Source: JANRKG01 sp033763635 (GTDB lineage Bacteria > Cyanobacteriota > Cyanobacteriia > GCF-001939115). Taken from it: a DNA stretch of 18,448 nucleotides. The stretch's first letter is position 1. Every line of letters starts with the position of its first letter. The notes under the pieces are model-generated. The model was not told the origin of the DNA, did not search any database, and worked only from the letters and a program-made list of their open reading frames with translations. The position numbers were made by a program, and so were the translations under genes. The stretch covers positions 1 to 18,448 of the forward strand of contig JANRKG010000059.1 in the NCBI GenBank assembly GCA_033763635.1, written 5' to 3'. Positions 5,946 through 14,358 of the stretch are shown one piece after another.

Positions 5946-8622
5946 CCTGAATCTGGTGGCTCCCTTTCGGATTGATTTGCGAGGTCGCAGCATTGCAGGG
6001 TTTTTGTTGCAGCGTAATCAAAGTGAGTTCTGTTTTCAGTTCGGGTGGGCATGTCGGGGAATTCATCCCACTCCCAAACCGGATCAGGTCACTCCTATCT
6101 TTGATGCTTTAGAGTCGGGGTTGAAAGACCTTCCGGCAAAGGAACGGTTGACGATTCAAATGAGTTCTTTCTCATCCGATCGCGATCGTCAGCAGCAACT
6201 CAAATGTCTCAGTCAGCAAGCGCCCAATCCCCAATTGCAATTCTTGCTAATGGGAGAACGGCAACGGGTTCGAGAACTGACTCAACTGGGGCAGCGGAAG
6301 CCCAAATCTCTCTACCTGTACGGAACTTACACGATCGCTCTGGATACCCAGGGCAGTGAGGATGTAGTTGAAAAACTTTTACTCAAACTGGAATCCTGGG
6401 TAAATCAAATTGCTGGAGAAGGGAGACAGGCAGAACAGGAAAGATTGGCGACTCTGTTTACGAAAGCTTTCACAGATGGATTTCAAAGCTGGGAACAGGT
6501 TCTCAGTAATAAGATGGGGTTGGATATTCGGCCTCTGGGAACAGAGGAACTCTGGCAAAACCTCTGGAGCCGCTTTAATTCCACAGAAACGATTCCCATT
6601 CCACAACTGCTGGTGTTAGATGAATCGGGATTGCGGGAGGAAGTTCAGACGGATGTTCATGCGACGAGTTTGTTATTGGAATCCGATCGCTCTATTCCAG
6701 TTGCCCAAAGGAATTGGGTGAATGTAAAAGATGAATTTGTGGCGACACTCACCTTTTTAGATAAACCGGGGGGATGGGCGGATAAACTCGGTCAACTTCG
6801 GTATCTCTGGGACGTGTTAGCGCGTGAATCGGTTAAGGATGTGGAAATCTTTTGTCAACTCAGTCGAGCTAACGAATTGCTTGTCAAAACGGCAGTGCAA
6901 CGGGTCACAAAACAATCCAATGTTGCGGCGATCGTTGCTAGCCAGAAGGCGGGAATTGATGTGGGTGCCCAACTCAAAACTCAGGAAGCAATCGCTGCTC
7001 AAGAAGAATTGTACAAAGGAGCATTACCCGTCCATACAGCCGTTGCTATCCTGGTTTATCGCCCCGATACCGATTCCCTGGATGAAGCCTGTCGGTATTT
7101 GCAAGGCTGTTTTCGTCGTCCGGCCTGGGTGTTGCGGGAACAGGAATACGCCTGGAAGATTTGGCTACAAACCTTGCCGATCGTCTGGGAAAATCTGCTG
7201 GCAACACCCTTTAATCGACGGCAGGTTTATCTCACGGGGGAAGTACCCGGATTGTTACCTCTGGTCTGTCCTCGTGGGTGCGATCGTACCGGGTTTGAAC
7301 TGATTACGGAAGAAGGAGGGGTTCCTGTCCATTTAGACTTGTTTACGGCTCATAAGAATCTGGGGTTGTTTGCAACCACTCGTGCTGGGAAGTCAGTTTT
7401 GGTATCCGGAATTTTGACTCAAGCGCTCAGTTACGGAATGCCTGTCGTTGCAATGGACTTTCCTAAGCCAGATGGCTCGTCCACCTTCACCGACTACACG
7501 GCATTCATGGGGAAGGATGGAGCCTATTTTGATATTGGCAGCCAATCCAACAACTTGTTTGAGATGCCCGATCTGCGGAAACTACCTTCTCAAGAACAAC
7601 GGGAGCGATTGGAAGATTATAAAAGTTTCCTGGAATCGGCATTGATGACGATGGTGATTGGTTCTGGGGGTGGAATGTCGGGAAGCGATCGAGTTCTCAT
7701 TCAAACGGTGCGATCGTTGCTCGTTTTGGCGCTGAATGAATTTTTCGGCGATTCTGTCATTCAACAGCGGTATGAAGCGGCGATGCAGGATGGCTTTGGT
7801 TCCCCTGCATGGCAGTCAACTCCTACTCTGGCAGATTTTCTGGAATTTTGTTCGGGCGATCGGTTGGCGTTAGATCAAGGGCAGGGCGACATTTATACTG
7901 CGCTTCAGCAAATTCAGTTACGTCTGCGGTTTTGGTTAGGTTCCCGTGTGGGACGGGCGATTTCTGCGCCTTCCAGTTTCCGGGCGGATGCCCAATTGCT
8001 GGTGTTTGCCCTCCGCAATTTGTCTTCTGATGAAGATGCGGCTGTATTGTCCCTGTCTGCGTATTCCGCTGCGTTGAGAAGGGCTTTGAGTTCCCCTGCT
8101 TCAATCTTTTTCATTGATGAAGCACCAATTTTGTTTGAATTTGATGAGATTAGTGCGTTGGTGGCTCGGTTGTGTGCAAACGGGGCAAAGGCAGGGGTTC
8201 GGGTCATCCTGTCAGGGCAAGATCCAGATACGATCGCTAAATCCCCCTCGGCCTCGAAAATCCTACAAAACCTGACAACTCGGTTGATTGGGCGTATCCA
8301 ACCCTCCGCGGTGGATAGCTTTGAACGAATTCTCAAGTATCCGCGTGAAATCATTGCCCAAAATGCGTCTGAAAGTTTCTTTCCTAAGAAATCAGGAATG
8401 TATTCCCAATGGCTGCTCGATGATTCAGGCATTTACACGACGGTTCGCTACTACCCTAGCGAGGTGCAACTGGCAGCGGTCGCGAATAACCCCCATGAAC
8501 AGGCGGCGCGATCGGCTTACCTGCGGGCATACCAAGATCCGTTAGAGGGTCTGACTCGGTTTGCAAAGGCGTTAACTCTATCCATTCGGGATGATGTACC
8601 CATCCCATTGCCATCCTCGTGA
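5872..8622 (+). CDS. VirB4/TraC/TrbE-like conjugation ATPase
   Basis: This large cytoplasmic ATPase has 916 residues, within the VirB4 range. The N-terminal ~480 residues form the divergent VirB4-type domain. The RecA-like motor follows with Walker A ATTRAGKS (Lys507) and Walker B IFFIDEA (Asp749, Glu750), then a downstream LSGQDPDTIA motif resembling the conserved Gln motif of VirB4/TraC proteins. VirB4 energises pilus assembly and substrate transfer at the inner face of the channel. The first glycine of the usual GxxxxGKS is replaced by alanine. It overlaps the preceding gene by 74 bp, and no Shine-Dalgarno marks ATG-5872; GTG-5920 would be an alternative start with a shorter overlap. It is the best-supported T4SS component here together with the coupling protein. 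VirB4-only systems lacking VirB11 are known, for example F-type. Confidence 0.85.
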   Translation: MKPKLGAKNVHNGQRKVRLSPVEDSLNLVAPFRIDLRGRSIAGFLLQRNQSEFCFQFGWACRGIHPTPKPDQVTPIFDALESGLKDLPAKERLTIQMSSFSSDRDRQQQLKCLSQQAPNPQLQFLLMGERQRVRELTQLGQRKPKSLYLYGTYTIALDTQGSEDVVEKLLLKLESWVNQIAGEGRQAEQERLATLFTKAFTDGFQSWEQVLSNKMGLDIRPLGTEELWQNLWSRFNSTETIPIPQLLVLDESGLREEVQTDVHATSLLLESDRSIPVAQRNWVNVKDEFVATLTFLDKPGGWADKLGQLRYLWDVLARESVKDVEIFCQLSRANELLVKTAVQRVTKQSNVAAIVASQKAGIDVGAQLKTQEAIAAQEELYKGALPVHTAVAILVYRPDTDSLDEACRYLQGCFRRPAWVLREQEYAWKIWLQTLPIVWENLLATPFNRRQVYLTGEVPGLLPLVCPRGCDRTGFELITEEGGVPVHLDLFTAHKNLGLFATTRAGKSVLVSGILTQALSYGMPVVAMDFPKPDGSSTFTDYTAFMGKDGAYFDIGSQSNNLFEMPDLRKLPSQEQRERLEDYKSFLESALMTMVIGSGGGMSGSDRVLIQTVRSLLVLALNEFFGDSVIQQRYEAAMQDGFGSPAWQSTPTLADFLEFCSGDRLALDQGQGDIYTALQQIQLRLRFWLGSRVGRAISAPSSFRADAQLLVFALRNLSSDEDAAVLSLSAYSAALRRALSSPASIFFIDEAPILFEFDEISALVARLCANGAKAGVRVILSGQDPDTIAKSPSASKILQNLTTRLIGRIQPSAVDSFERILKYPREIIAQNASESFFPKKSGMYSQWLLDDSGIYTTVRYYPSEVQLAAVANNPHEQAARSAYLRAYQDPLEGLTRFAKALTLSIRDDVPIPLPSS

Positions 8623-8671
8623 TTTTGAAGACATTGGCATTGGCTCACCATTCAATACTGGAAATATTGTA

Positions 8672-9442
8672 ATGAACATTCTCCAATCGATTTCTTTCCC
8701 CTCTCTAATCTCGTCCTTGATCCTCTCTGCAACAACTTGCCTCGCTCCTGCCCACGCAGCAAGCTTTTTCACCCTCGCTCAATTTCCCATTCCCATCAGC
8801 AATCCCCTGGATCAATTGTTGAAGGGAGTGCTTGATGATGTACAAGATTTTTTATCAATTGCTCAGGATGATCTGGATGTAGCGATTGGCAACCATCAGC
8901 CTCAAATTCGTGGAGCGATCGATGAGGCGATCGGGCCGCTCATTCTAGATGCACGGGAGGCGGAGAAAAATATGCTGTCGGCGATCGAGGAAGGCCCGCT
9001 TTCTGAAGATGGAATTCATGCGACGGTCAAGCAGCAGGGAACTGCTCAAAATGCGCTCACGAAAGTCGTTGAGGCCCAATATCTCTCGAAGGATGCCCAG
9101 CAGAACTCAGAGGAGTTGGTTCTTAAAACTCAGGCGGCGATCGATCAGATTAAGCAATGTGCAGAAACCGCAAATTCTGCCCCTTCGACCCAGGACGCAC
9201 TGAAGGCACTGACTTGCCAATACATCCATCTAGGAACTTTACAGGGAATTGTCATTTCCCAAAATGATGGTGCAAATCGGATGTCAGCCGCGCTCGTTAG
9301 GGCGATGAATGAGCTAAATCAGTATCAAGTAGGGCAGAACTTACGAGAACTTCGCAGACAACAAGCAGAAACGGCTGCAATGCGGGAGGTGTATCTGCTG
9401 AGTGGGTTCGATCGTTATTCCCACAGCACCCAGGTGAAATAA
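8672..9442 (+). CDS. Secreted helical protein at the VirB5/TrbJ position
   Basis: The protein has 256 residues if started at ATG-8672. I chose that start because it opens a clean signal peptide (hydrophobic core, cleavage about after AHA at residue 29) and has GGA at 8660-8662. An upstream in-frame ATG at 8591 would overlap the ATPase gene and bury the signal. The mature part is almost entirely helical, with long amphipathic stretches, and carries two cysteines in QIKQCAETANSAP and ALTCQYIHL. The segment around LGTLQGIVISQNDGANRMSA recalls the helical core of TrbJ/VirB5 proteins, which coat or tip conjugative pili. Its place between VirB4- and VirB6-like genes is also that of VirB5. This is inference from order and fold type; an unrelated periplasmic coiled-coil protein is the alternative. 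Confidence 0.5.
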   Translation: MNILQSISFPSLISSLILSATTCLAPAHAASFFTLAQFPIPISNPLDQLLKGVLDDVQDFLSIAQDDLDVAIGNHQPQIRGAIDEAIGPLILDAREAEKNMLSAIEEGPLSEDGIHATVKQQGTAQNALTKVVEAQYLSKDAQQNSEELVLKTQAAIDQIKQCAETANSAPSTQDALKALTCQYIHLGTLQGIVISQNDGANRMSAALVRAMNELNQYQVGQNLRELRRQQAETAAMREVYLLSGFDRYSHSTQVK

Positions 9443-9469
9443 CTCCCAATTCTCTTTGGAGAAAACTGA

Positions 9470-10609
9470 ATGTATTCCCTTGTGATTTCAGGAAGCTTTC
9501 TGGCTCAAGCTTCTACGGACGAAACGTTACAAAACCGTTTTCTACAGAATAACAATGTCATTACCCAACGAACAGCGGAAGCCTTTGATCAACTCTGGCG
9601 CATTATCATCCTACAGGAATCAGTTGGGAACGTTGCAACTCCGCCCGGAGGGGGGCTTTACGCCCTTCTCGCTCGCTTAGGTCTTTACCTGGCTCTGGGA
9701 ACCCTAATTCTGTTCATGGTGCGATGGACACGCCAACTGCTAGAAGGGGAGATGCAGAAATCCATTAGCGATCTTATCTGGCCTCTCCTAGTGGTCATGC
9801 TCTTGGCAAATCAGGGAAAACTTCTGGCAAATACAACCTTTGGCATTCGCAATCTGATCAACTATGTCAGCTATTCAGCCCTTTCCACTCTGGATACTAG
9901 CCTAAACATTGAAAGCACCCTGGCGGGTGTGATGAACTATCGGATCTTGCAGGAAGAAATGGCGAATATTGTAAGCCAGTGTGATCAGTTTACTCAAGAT
10001 CAGGAAAAGTTACGGGTTTGCTTGAAGGAAGCCCAACGGGAGTTAGAGGCGTTAAAAGAGGAATATCTGCAAAATCCTAATAAGTTTTTGAAAGACCGGG
10101 GCAAGGCTGAAATTGAAAGGAAACGAGATAGCCTGGATGATCCCCTGACTTCACCCCCGAAACCAATTCCTCGCGATCGGGAGATGAACAAAGTTTCTGA
10201 GCAATTACTGTCTTTGGGAACGGCTTTTCAGCGGACGATCGAATCTTGTTTGTTGGTGACAGCCCTGGCAGGACCGTTAGCGGTCGGTGCATCATTATTG
10301 CCCTTTGGGAATAAGCCTATCTTTGCATGGCTCTCGGCCCTATTGAGTTTGGGACTCGCAAAACTTTCCTACAATTTGCTGAATGCAGTCGTCATTGTGT
10401 CTGTCTACTATACAGGAGTAACAGGAAACTTTCTCTACCAGGATTTCGCAACGGGAGCCATCAATCCCTTACTGGCTTTCGGATTGGCGGCGGGGGGTGG
10501 GAAAGCCCTATTTGATGGACTATTACAGGCGAACCCGAACCTCCGCTCTGAAATTTATGGTGGTGATTACAGGTCTGCATCCGGTGTGCAGTCGTCCAAT
10601 CGCAAATAA
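9470..10609 (+). CDS. VirB6/TrbL-like polytopic membrane protein
   Basis: This 379-residue protein has membrane helices at about 63-84, 101-118, 255-280, 283-312 and 330-350. The large hydrophilic loop (about 165-250) is a charged coiled coil with Cys171 and Cys184. The segment ALAGPLAVGASLLPFGNKPI followed by a Trp-containing helix (about 265-295) resembles the conserved central region of VirB6/TrbL family proteins, which form the inner-membrane part of the translocation channel. It is preceded by Shine-Dalgarno GGAGA (9458-9462), eight bases before the ATG. It follows the VirB5-like gene by 27 bp and precedes the TPR and VirB8-like genes, the usual place for VirB6. The assignment rests on topology plus this weak motif. 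Confidence 0.6.
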   Translation: MYSLVISGSFLAQASTDETLQNRFLQNNNVITQRTAEAFDQLWRIIILQESVGNVATPPGGGLYALLARLGLYLALGTLILFMVRWTRQLLEGEMQKSISDLIWPLLVVMLLANQGKLLANTTFGIRNLINYVSYSALSTLDTSLNIESTLAGVMNYRILQEEMANIVSQCDQFTQDQEKLRVCLKEAQRELEALKEEYLQNPNKFLKDRGKAEIERKRDSLDDPLTSPPKPIPRDREMNKVSEQLLSLGTAFQRTIESCLLVTALAGPLAVGASLLPFGNKPIFAWLSALLSLGLAKLSYNLLNAVVIVSVYYTGVTGNFLYQDFATGAINPLLAFGLAAGGGKALFDGLLQANPNLRSEIYGGDYRSASGVQSSNRK

Positions 10610-10709
10610 AGTTGTTCCCGAATACTTGGAGTACAGGCTAAAAGTCTGCATCGACAAATCCTATTTCACTTTCCAATTCATACCATCTTCATTCAGGAGA
10701 ATTTCATCT
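10610..10709. other. 100-bp gap with Shine-Dalgarno for the TPR gene
   Basis: This is the second-largest gap inside the secretion block. AGGAGA at 10695-10700 precedes ATG-10710 by nine bases and decides that start. No clear internal promoter or terminator is visible. Confidence 0.5.
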
Positions 10710-11222
10710 ATGAAACGCTTACTTTCCCTGTCTGTTCTCACCCTGAGCGCTTTGCTATGTTGGCAATCACCTGGAAGTGCTACCCAAGAGCCAGTATACT
10801 TAACAGCTTCCAGTCAATTCTTTTCAGTGACAGGGGAACCGATGGCTCCAGGGGATTTAATCAATGTGGCCCTGGACGCAATGGAAAACGGCAATTACGT
10901 CGATGCTTACCGATTAGTGAATGCAGTGATTAAAAGTAATCCTGCTTGGCCCAGTGGATATCATACGCGGGGTTTGATCCTGTTGTCTGCGGGCGATCCA
11001 GCAGGGGCGATCGATGACTTCACCTACACAATTCGCCTCGAACAGCGTTTTCCAACGGCCTACTTCAATCGAGGTGTCGCATATCTGCAAATTGGGAATA
11101 AACCCAAAGCACTAGAGGATTTCAAGAAGGCTGCCCTTCTTTACAGACAAATGGGTGCTTCTGAACATGCCAGTGATGCAATTCAAAAGATTCGAGAACT
11201 CATGGCAGAAGGGTATCGCTAA
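10710..11222 (+). CDS. Exported TPR-repeat protein
   Basis: The protein has 170 residues, starting at ATG-10710 behind the Shine-Dalgarno AGGAGA. An in-frame ATG at 10497 lies inside the upstream gene and would hide the signal peptide, so I reject it. Residues 1-24 form a signal peptide (MKRLLSLSVLTLSALLC, then PGSA). The cysteine at 17 lacks a proper lipobox. From about residue 49 there are three tetratricopeptide repeats (roughly 49-80, 82-115 and 116-149), with typical spacing in YHTRGLILLSAGDPAGAIDDF and YFNRGVAYLQIGNKPKALEDF. TPR proteins mediate protein-protein contacts, so a periplasmic or outer-membrane assembly factor is likely. It occupies the slot between VirB6- and VirB8-like genes where small VirB7 lipoproteins are usually encoded. 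Its stop overlaps the next start (TAATG), so the two are translationally coupled. Confidence 0.85.
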   Translation: MKRLLSLSVLTLSALLCWQSPGSATQEPVYLTASSQFFSVTGEPMAPGDLINVALDAMENGNYVDAYRLVNAVIKSNPAWPSGYHTRGLILLSAGDPAGAIDDFTYTIRLEQRFPTAYFNRGVAYLQIGNKPKALEDFKKAALLYRQMGASEHASDAIQKIRELMAEGYR

Positions 11223-11974
11223 TGGTGAAGTCGATCGGATTGCTGAGAAATCAGCGAGAAACGAAAAACTACCTTGCCATTCTTATTCTAGGTACGTTGT
11301 CACTGCAAGGACTGATCGTATTTTTCCTACTCTTGTTATATGGCAACTATTCCCATTTGAGCCGCAAAGCTCCTCCCACCTTGGTGCAATTGGTGGATGG
11401 AACAGCCATTAAAACTGCTCCTCTCGATCCGAAAGACCGTACTCCGGACACCATTCGTACCTTCGTATCCCAGACCCTGGCTTTGATGCTCAATTGGTCG
11501 GGTAAGCTCCCTCCCCAAACTTCCGAAGAGGTTCAGAATCCCAAACCCGATCCAGGAGTGTCCGTCGGCACTATGAATCGGGGGGGGGAGCGGATTACAA
11601 CTGCCGCATGGCAAGCAGGGTTCACCCTTTCGGAGAGTTTTCGATCGCAATTCCTCCAAAAGCTTGCTGAACTCACTCCCCAAGGGGTGTTTACAGGCAC
11701 TTCTCAAGTAACTTTGGTGCCCATCGAGATTTCTTACCCAGAGAAAATCGCAGAGGGAAAATGGAAGGTCCGAGTCGTAGCAAATCTGCTGGTTTTCAGT
11801 CCACAAGACCCGGTAGGGAAAGCGGTTTCTTTCAATAAAGAAATTTTTGTTCAGGCGATCGACACTCCTATTCCACCCAAAGACACCAGCAACCTGGCGA
11901 AGGCTATTTATGTCGTTCGCCAAGCAGGATTGGAAATTTATGCCATTCGCGATCTGGAACGGGAGAACCTCTGA
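11222..11974 (+). CDS. VirB8-like bitopic membrane protein
   Basis: This 250-residue protein has a short cytoplasmic N-terminus, a single membrane helix (about 17-40) and a ~205-residue periplasmic domain ending in a mixed alpha/beta region. That is the layout of VirB8/TraE/TrbF proteins, which link the inner-membrane platform to the VirB9/VirB10 core. The stretch FVSQTLALMLNWSG (about 81-94) and the later strand-rich part fit an NTF2-like fold but cannot prove it. It is coupled to the TPR gene by TAATG and to the VirB10-like gene by ATGA, and its place directly before VirB10/VirB9-like genes supports the call. A run of nine G at 11580-11588 lies in frame in the middle of the gene. Confidence 0.6.
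   Translation: MVKSIGLLRNQRETKNYLAILILGTLSLQGLIVFFLLLLYGNYSHLSRKAPPTLVQLVDGTAIKTAPLDPKDRTPDTIRTFVSQTLALMLNWSGKLPPQTSEEVQNPKPDPGVSVGTMNRGGERITTAAWQAGFTLSESFRSQFLQKLAELTPQGVFTGTSQVTLVPIEISYPEKIAEGKWKVRVVANLLVFSPQDPVGKAVSFNKEIFVQAIDTPIPPKDTSNLAKAIYVVRQAGLEIYAIRDLERENL
11580..11588 (+). repeat. Homopolymeric run of nine G inside the VirB8-like gene
   Basis: Nine consecutive G encode part of Arg-Gly-Gly-Glu. The frame is intact here. Slipped-strand mispairing, or a sequencing miscount, at this site would truncate the protein. Confidence 0.7.
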
Positions 11975-13581
11975 TGACGCTATCAACCACTCTGACTGAC
12001 GAAGAAAATCTATCCTCTGCCGATCGCCCTGAAACAACAAACGAACAAACTTTTGTCTGGAACGAACAACGGGCTGCTGCTCTTTTAGGATTTCAGGAGG
12101 AGGAAGACATTCGGGAGGCTCACCAGAATGAGGTGGAAACTCCACGCAAGCCAGAACAGGCTGTAGGCAGTGTTATGGCTTCTCAATCGGTTGTCGATCC
12201 TCGTGATCGCCCTTCTCCCACTTCCCTTGGTAATAGTCCCTTTGCCCGATTGGGTTTAGTGGGAACTGTATCCCTCGCCTGTTTTGGGTTCATTGGATTG
12301 TTCATTAGCTCAATGGCAGGCGTGGGCGATCGTCAAACAAAAAGTAATTCCTCTGCCGAAAGTGCAGAGGCTGCAACCCTTCCCAAAACGCCTGAACTGA
12401 CCCGACTTGAGAAACAAAAAGCTGATCTGTTAACAGAAGCAGCTTTGAGCAAGCAAGAAGCCCAATTAACGGCCCTTTCTGATTCAAAGAATCAATCGGG
12501 TCAAGCTAAAGCGATCGAACCTTCTAAGGCAGAGAAAAAGCCAGACTCAAAACCTTCAACCGTGCAACTGTCACCTTCTTCTCCGACGACGGCTCCTCCT
12601 GCCTACCAGACCGTTGTTCCCACCCCACCTTCCACCTGGAATCGTCTTCCGGTTCCCAGTGCGCCACCTCTTATGAATCCCACAACCGCATCAACCCCTC
12701 CCGTTGATCCGAGACAACAATGGACGCTTGCTTCTACGATCGGCAGTTACTCCCTGATGGTTCCTTCCCCTCCTGCGGTACAGCCCCAGGACGCATCGCC
12801 CACCCAACCCGCTGCAAGTGCGCCCCCTTCCATTCCTCGCATGGAAAAGGTGATGACTGTAACTCCTGCGGGTCCGACGGCTTCTGCAATCGATCAGTCT
12901 AACTCGGAGGAAGCTGCGATTCTGACTGGTCCCGTCGCTCGGTATTTGGTAGCTGGAAGTGAAGCAAACGCCCTCCTCATGAACCCGATCGTCGCTGAAG
13001 AGAGAGCAGCCCAAAACTCGACGACCCAACCTCCAACGATGCGCTTTTCAGTCAAATTGGAACAACCCTTGATCAGCAATGATGGAAGTCCCGCTTTACC
13101 TGCTGGAACAGACTTGATTGCAGAAATGGTGGCGATCAGTTCTTCTGGATTGGTGCAGGTGCGGGTTCTTTCAGCCGTGGCAAATGGAATTGAGTACCGT
13201 TTACCCCCCGATGCCATTAGTTTACGAAGACAGGATGGAAAACCCCTGATCGCTCAGAAGCTTCAGGACAAAGGCCAGGAAATTGCTGGATTGGATGGGG
13301 CACTGGTGTTGTTCGGTGGATTGGCAAAGGTCGGGGAAGTGATCAATCGACCCCAATCTACAAGTATCACGACGGGGTTGGGAGTGACCACGACTGCCAC
13401 TCAAACCCCCGCTCCGAACCTTGCCGCAGCCGCGTTGGAAGGAGGATTTAATTTTCTTTCCCAACAGGTGAATACCCGTAACCAACAAGCTATTCAGGCT
13501 ACGATCGCCCGTCCCAATCTTTGGTTTATCGATCGGGGAACTGCCGTCAAAGTGTTTGTCAACCAAACCATTCAGCTTTAG
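11974..13581 (+). CDS. VirB10/TrbI-like core-complex protein
   Basis: This 535-residue protein has a cytoplasmic acidic N-terminus (1-92), one membrane helix (about 93-114), a short coiled coil (about 140-172), a long Pro/Ser/Thr-rich periplasmic linker (about 195-300) and a C-terminal beta-rich domain (about 354-535). The last includes LPAGTDLIAEMVAIS, an Ala/Gly-rich segment with LVLFGGLAKVGEVINRPQS, and a final FIDRGTAVKVFVNQTIQL. That ending is typical of VirB10/TrbI proteins, which span the envelope from inner to outer membrane and gate the channel. The C-terminal domain is shorter than in classical VirB10, and I do not see a clear antenna helix pair. It overlaps the VirB8-like gene by ATGA. 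The VirB9-like gene follows rather than precedes it, an inversion of the usual order. Confidence 0.75.
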   Translation: MTLSTTLTDEENLSSADRPETTNEQTFVWNEQRAAALLGFQEEEDIREAHQNEVETPRKPEQAVGSVMASQSVVDPRDRPSPTSLGNSPFARLGLVGTVSLACFGFIGLFISSMAGVGDRQTKSNSSAESAEAATLPKTPELTRLEKQKADLLTEAALSKQEAQLTALSDSKNQSGQAKAIEPSKAEKKPDSKPSTVQLSPSSPTTAPPAYQTVVPTPPSTWNRLPVPSAPPLMNPTTASTPPVDPRQQWTLASTIGSYSLMVPSPPAVQPQDASPTQPAASAPPSIPRMEKVMTVTPAGPTASAIDQSNSEEAAILTGPVARYLVAGSEANALLMNPIVAEERAAQNSTTQPPTMRFSVKLEQPLISNDGSPALPAGTDLIAEMVAISSSGLVQVRVLSAVANGIEYRLPPDAISLRRQDGKPLIAQKLQDKGQEIAGLDGALVLFGGLAKVGEVINRPQSTSITTGLGVTTTATQTPAPNLAAAALEGGFNFLSQQVNTRNQQAIQATIARPNLWFIDRGTAVKVFVNQTIQL

Positions 13582-13585
13582 TGCA

Positions 13586-14311
13586 ATGACCAAATTTCTT
13601 TGGATTGGCCTTCTGGTGTGGGGGGCGATCGGACTCAACCCCACACCATCCCTCGCTCAAACAATGGTGCGTCAGATTGCGAGCAGTGCGGCGACAGGGC
13701 AACAAAATGCTACTCTACCAACGATCGAACTCTCAACAGGGTATGGGCTGACCCTGAACTTTATTCCCACGGGAGAAGTAATTCGTAAAGTGTGGTTGGA
13801 TGATCCGTCGCAGGTGGGGATGGACTTTGATACAAACTGTCCACGATCGAACGGGCAGGAAGCCTGTGAGATGGGCGCAATGGTCATTTATCTGCGTCGT
13901 ATTGTTCCTATCACCTTTCCCCAATTACTGAAAACGGGAAATCATACGATGTTAACGGTGATCACCCAAAATGACTCTCAGCAAAAGGTGTATCGGTTTC
14001 AGTTGGTGCTGAAGAATGGCACCCCCCAATATGTCACAGTCAACTTAGTTCCCGATGCTTCATCTTCCACTGCAACCCGTAAACCCTCTCCTCCTGAATT
14101 TCTATCTGCCCTAAAAGCAGGTCTACAAATCGCTGAACAAAATCAACAAATTTCGCGCCAACAGCATCTTTGGAGCCGTCTCACTCGGTTTGAGAATCTC
14201 GTACAACGGGGAATGACGATCGAACAGGCATCTCAAGAAGCCGGAGTGAGTTTAGCGGTTGTGAATAAGTTGGCAGAAATGGGAAGACGTTCAACTCCAG
14301 TTTCACCTTAA
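13586..14311 (+). CDS. VirB9-like periplasmic protein, N-terminal domain plus helical tail
   Basis: The protein has 241 residues from ATG-13586, which lies four bases after the VirB10-like stop and opens a clear signal peptide ending in SLA at 22-24. A GTG at 13556 overlaps the previous gene and is less likely. Residues about 45-157 show the VirB9/TrbG/CagX N-domain pattern: a beta strand with LTLNFIPTGEVIRKVWLDDP, then VIYLRRIVPITFPQLL, then HTMLTVITQNDSQQKVYRFQ. Cys85 and Cys94 could form a disulfide. The usual VirB9 C-terminal beta domain, which binds VirB7 and VirB10, is missing. In its place is a helical tail (about 170-235) with a helix-turn-helix-like end, MTIEQASQEAGVSLAVVNKL. The role as partner of VirB10 is inferred from the N-domain resemblance and adjacency. 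Confidence 0.6.
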   Translation: MTKFLWIGLLVWGAIGLNPTPSLAQTMVRQIASSAATGQQNATLPTIELSTGYGLTLNFIPTGEVIRKVWLDDPSQVGMDFDTNCPRSNGQEACEMGAMVIYLRRIVPITFPQLLKTGNHTMLTVITQNDSQQKVYRFQLVLKNGTPQYVTVNLVPDASSSTATRKPSPPEFLSALKAGLQIAEQNQQISRQQHLWSRLTRFENLVQRGMTIEQASQEAGVSLAVVNKLAEMGRRSTPVSP

Positions 14312-14358
14312 CTTCTCCCGCCCCCAAACTTCTACACTTCACTCTCCCTACCATCTCC

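Noticed and set aside
7914..8432. 172-codon open frame on the minus strand
   Set aside because: It is antisense to the Walker B region of the VirB4-like ATPase, and its composition looks like a shadow of that gene.
8591..8671. Upstream start for the VirB5-like protein overlapping the VirB4-like gene
   Set aside because: It would place 27 polar residues before a clean signal peptide beginning at ATG-8672.
10497..10709. N-terminal extension of the TPR protein from an ATG inside the VirB6-like gene
   Set aside because: A strong Shine-Dalgarno and a signal peptide mark ATG-10710 as the real start.
11336..12145. 269-codon open frame on the minus strand
   Set aside because: It lies antisense across the VirB8-like gene and the start of the VirB10-like gene, both of which have coherent topology and coupled starts. 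It shows no recognisable motif.
13556..13585. GTG start for the VirB9-like protein inside the VirB10-like gene
   Set aside because: ATG-13586 directly after the VirB10-like stop gives a standard signal peptide.
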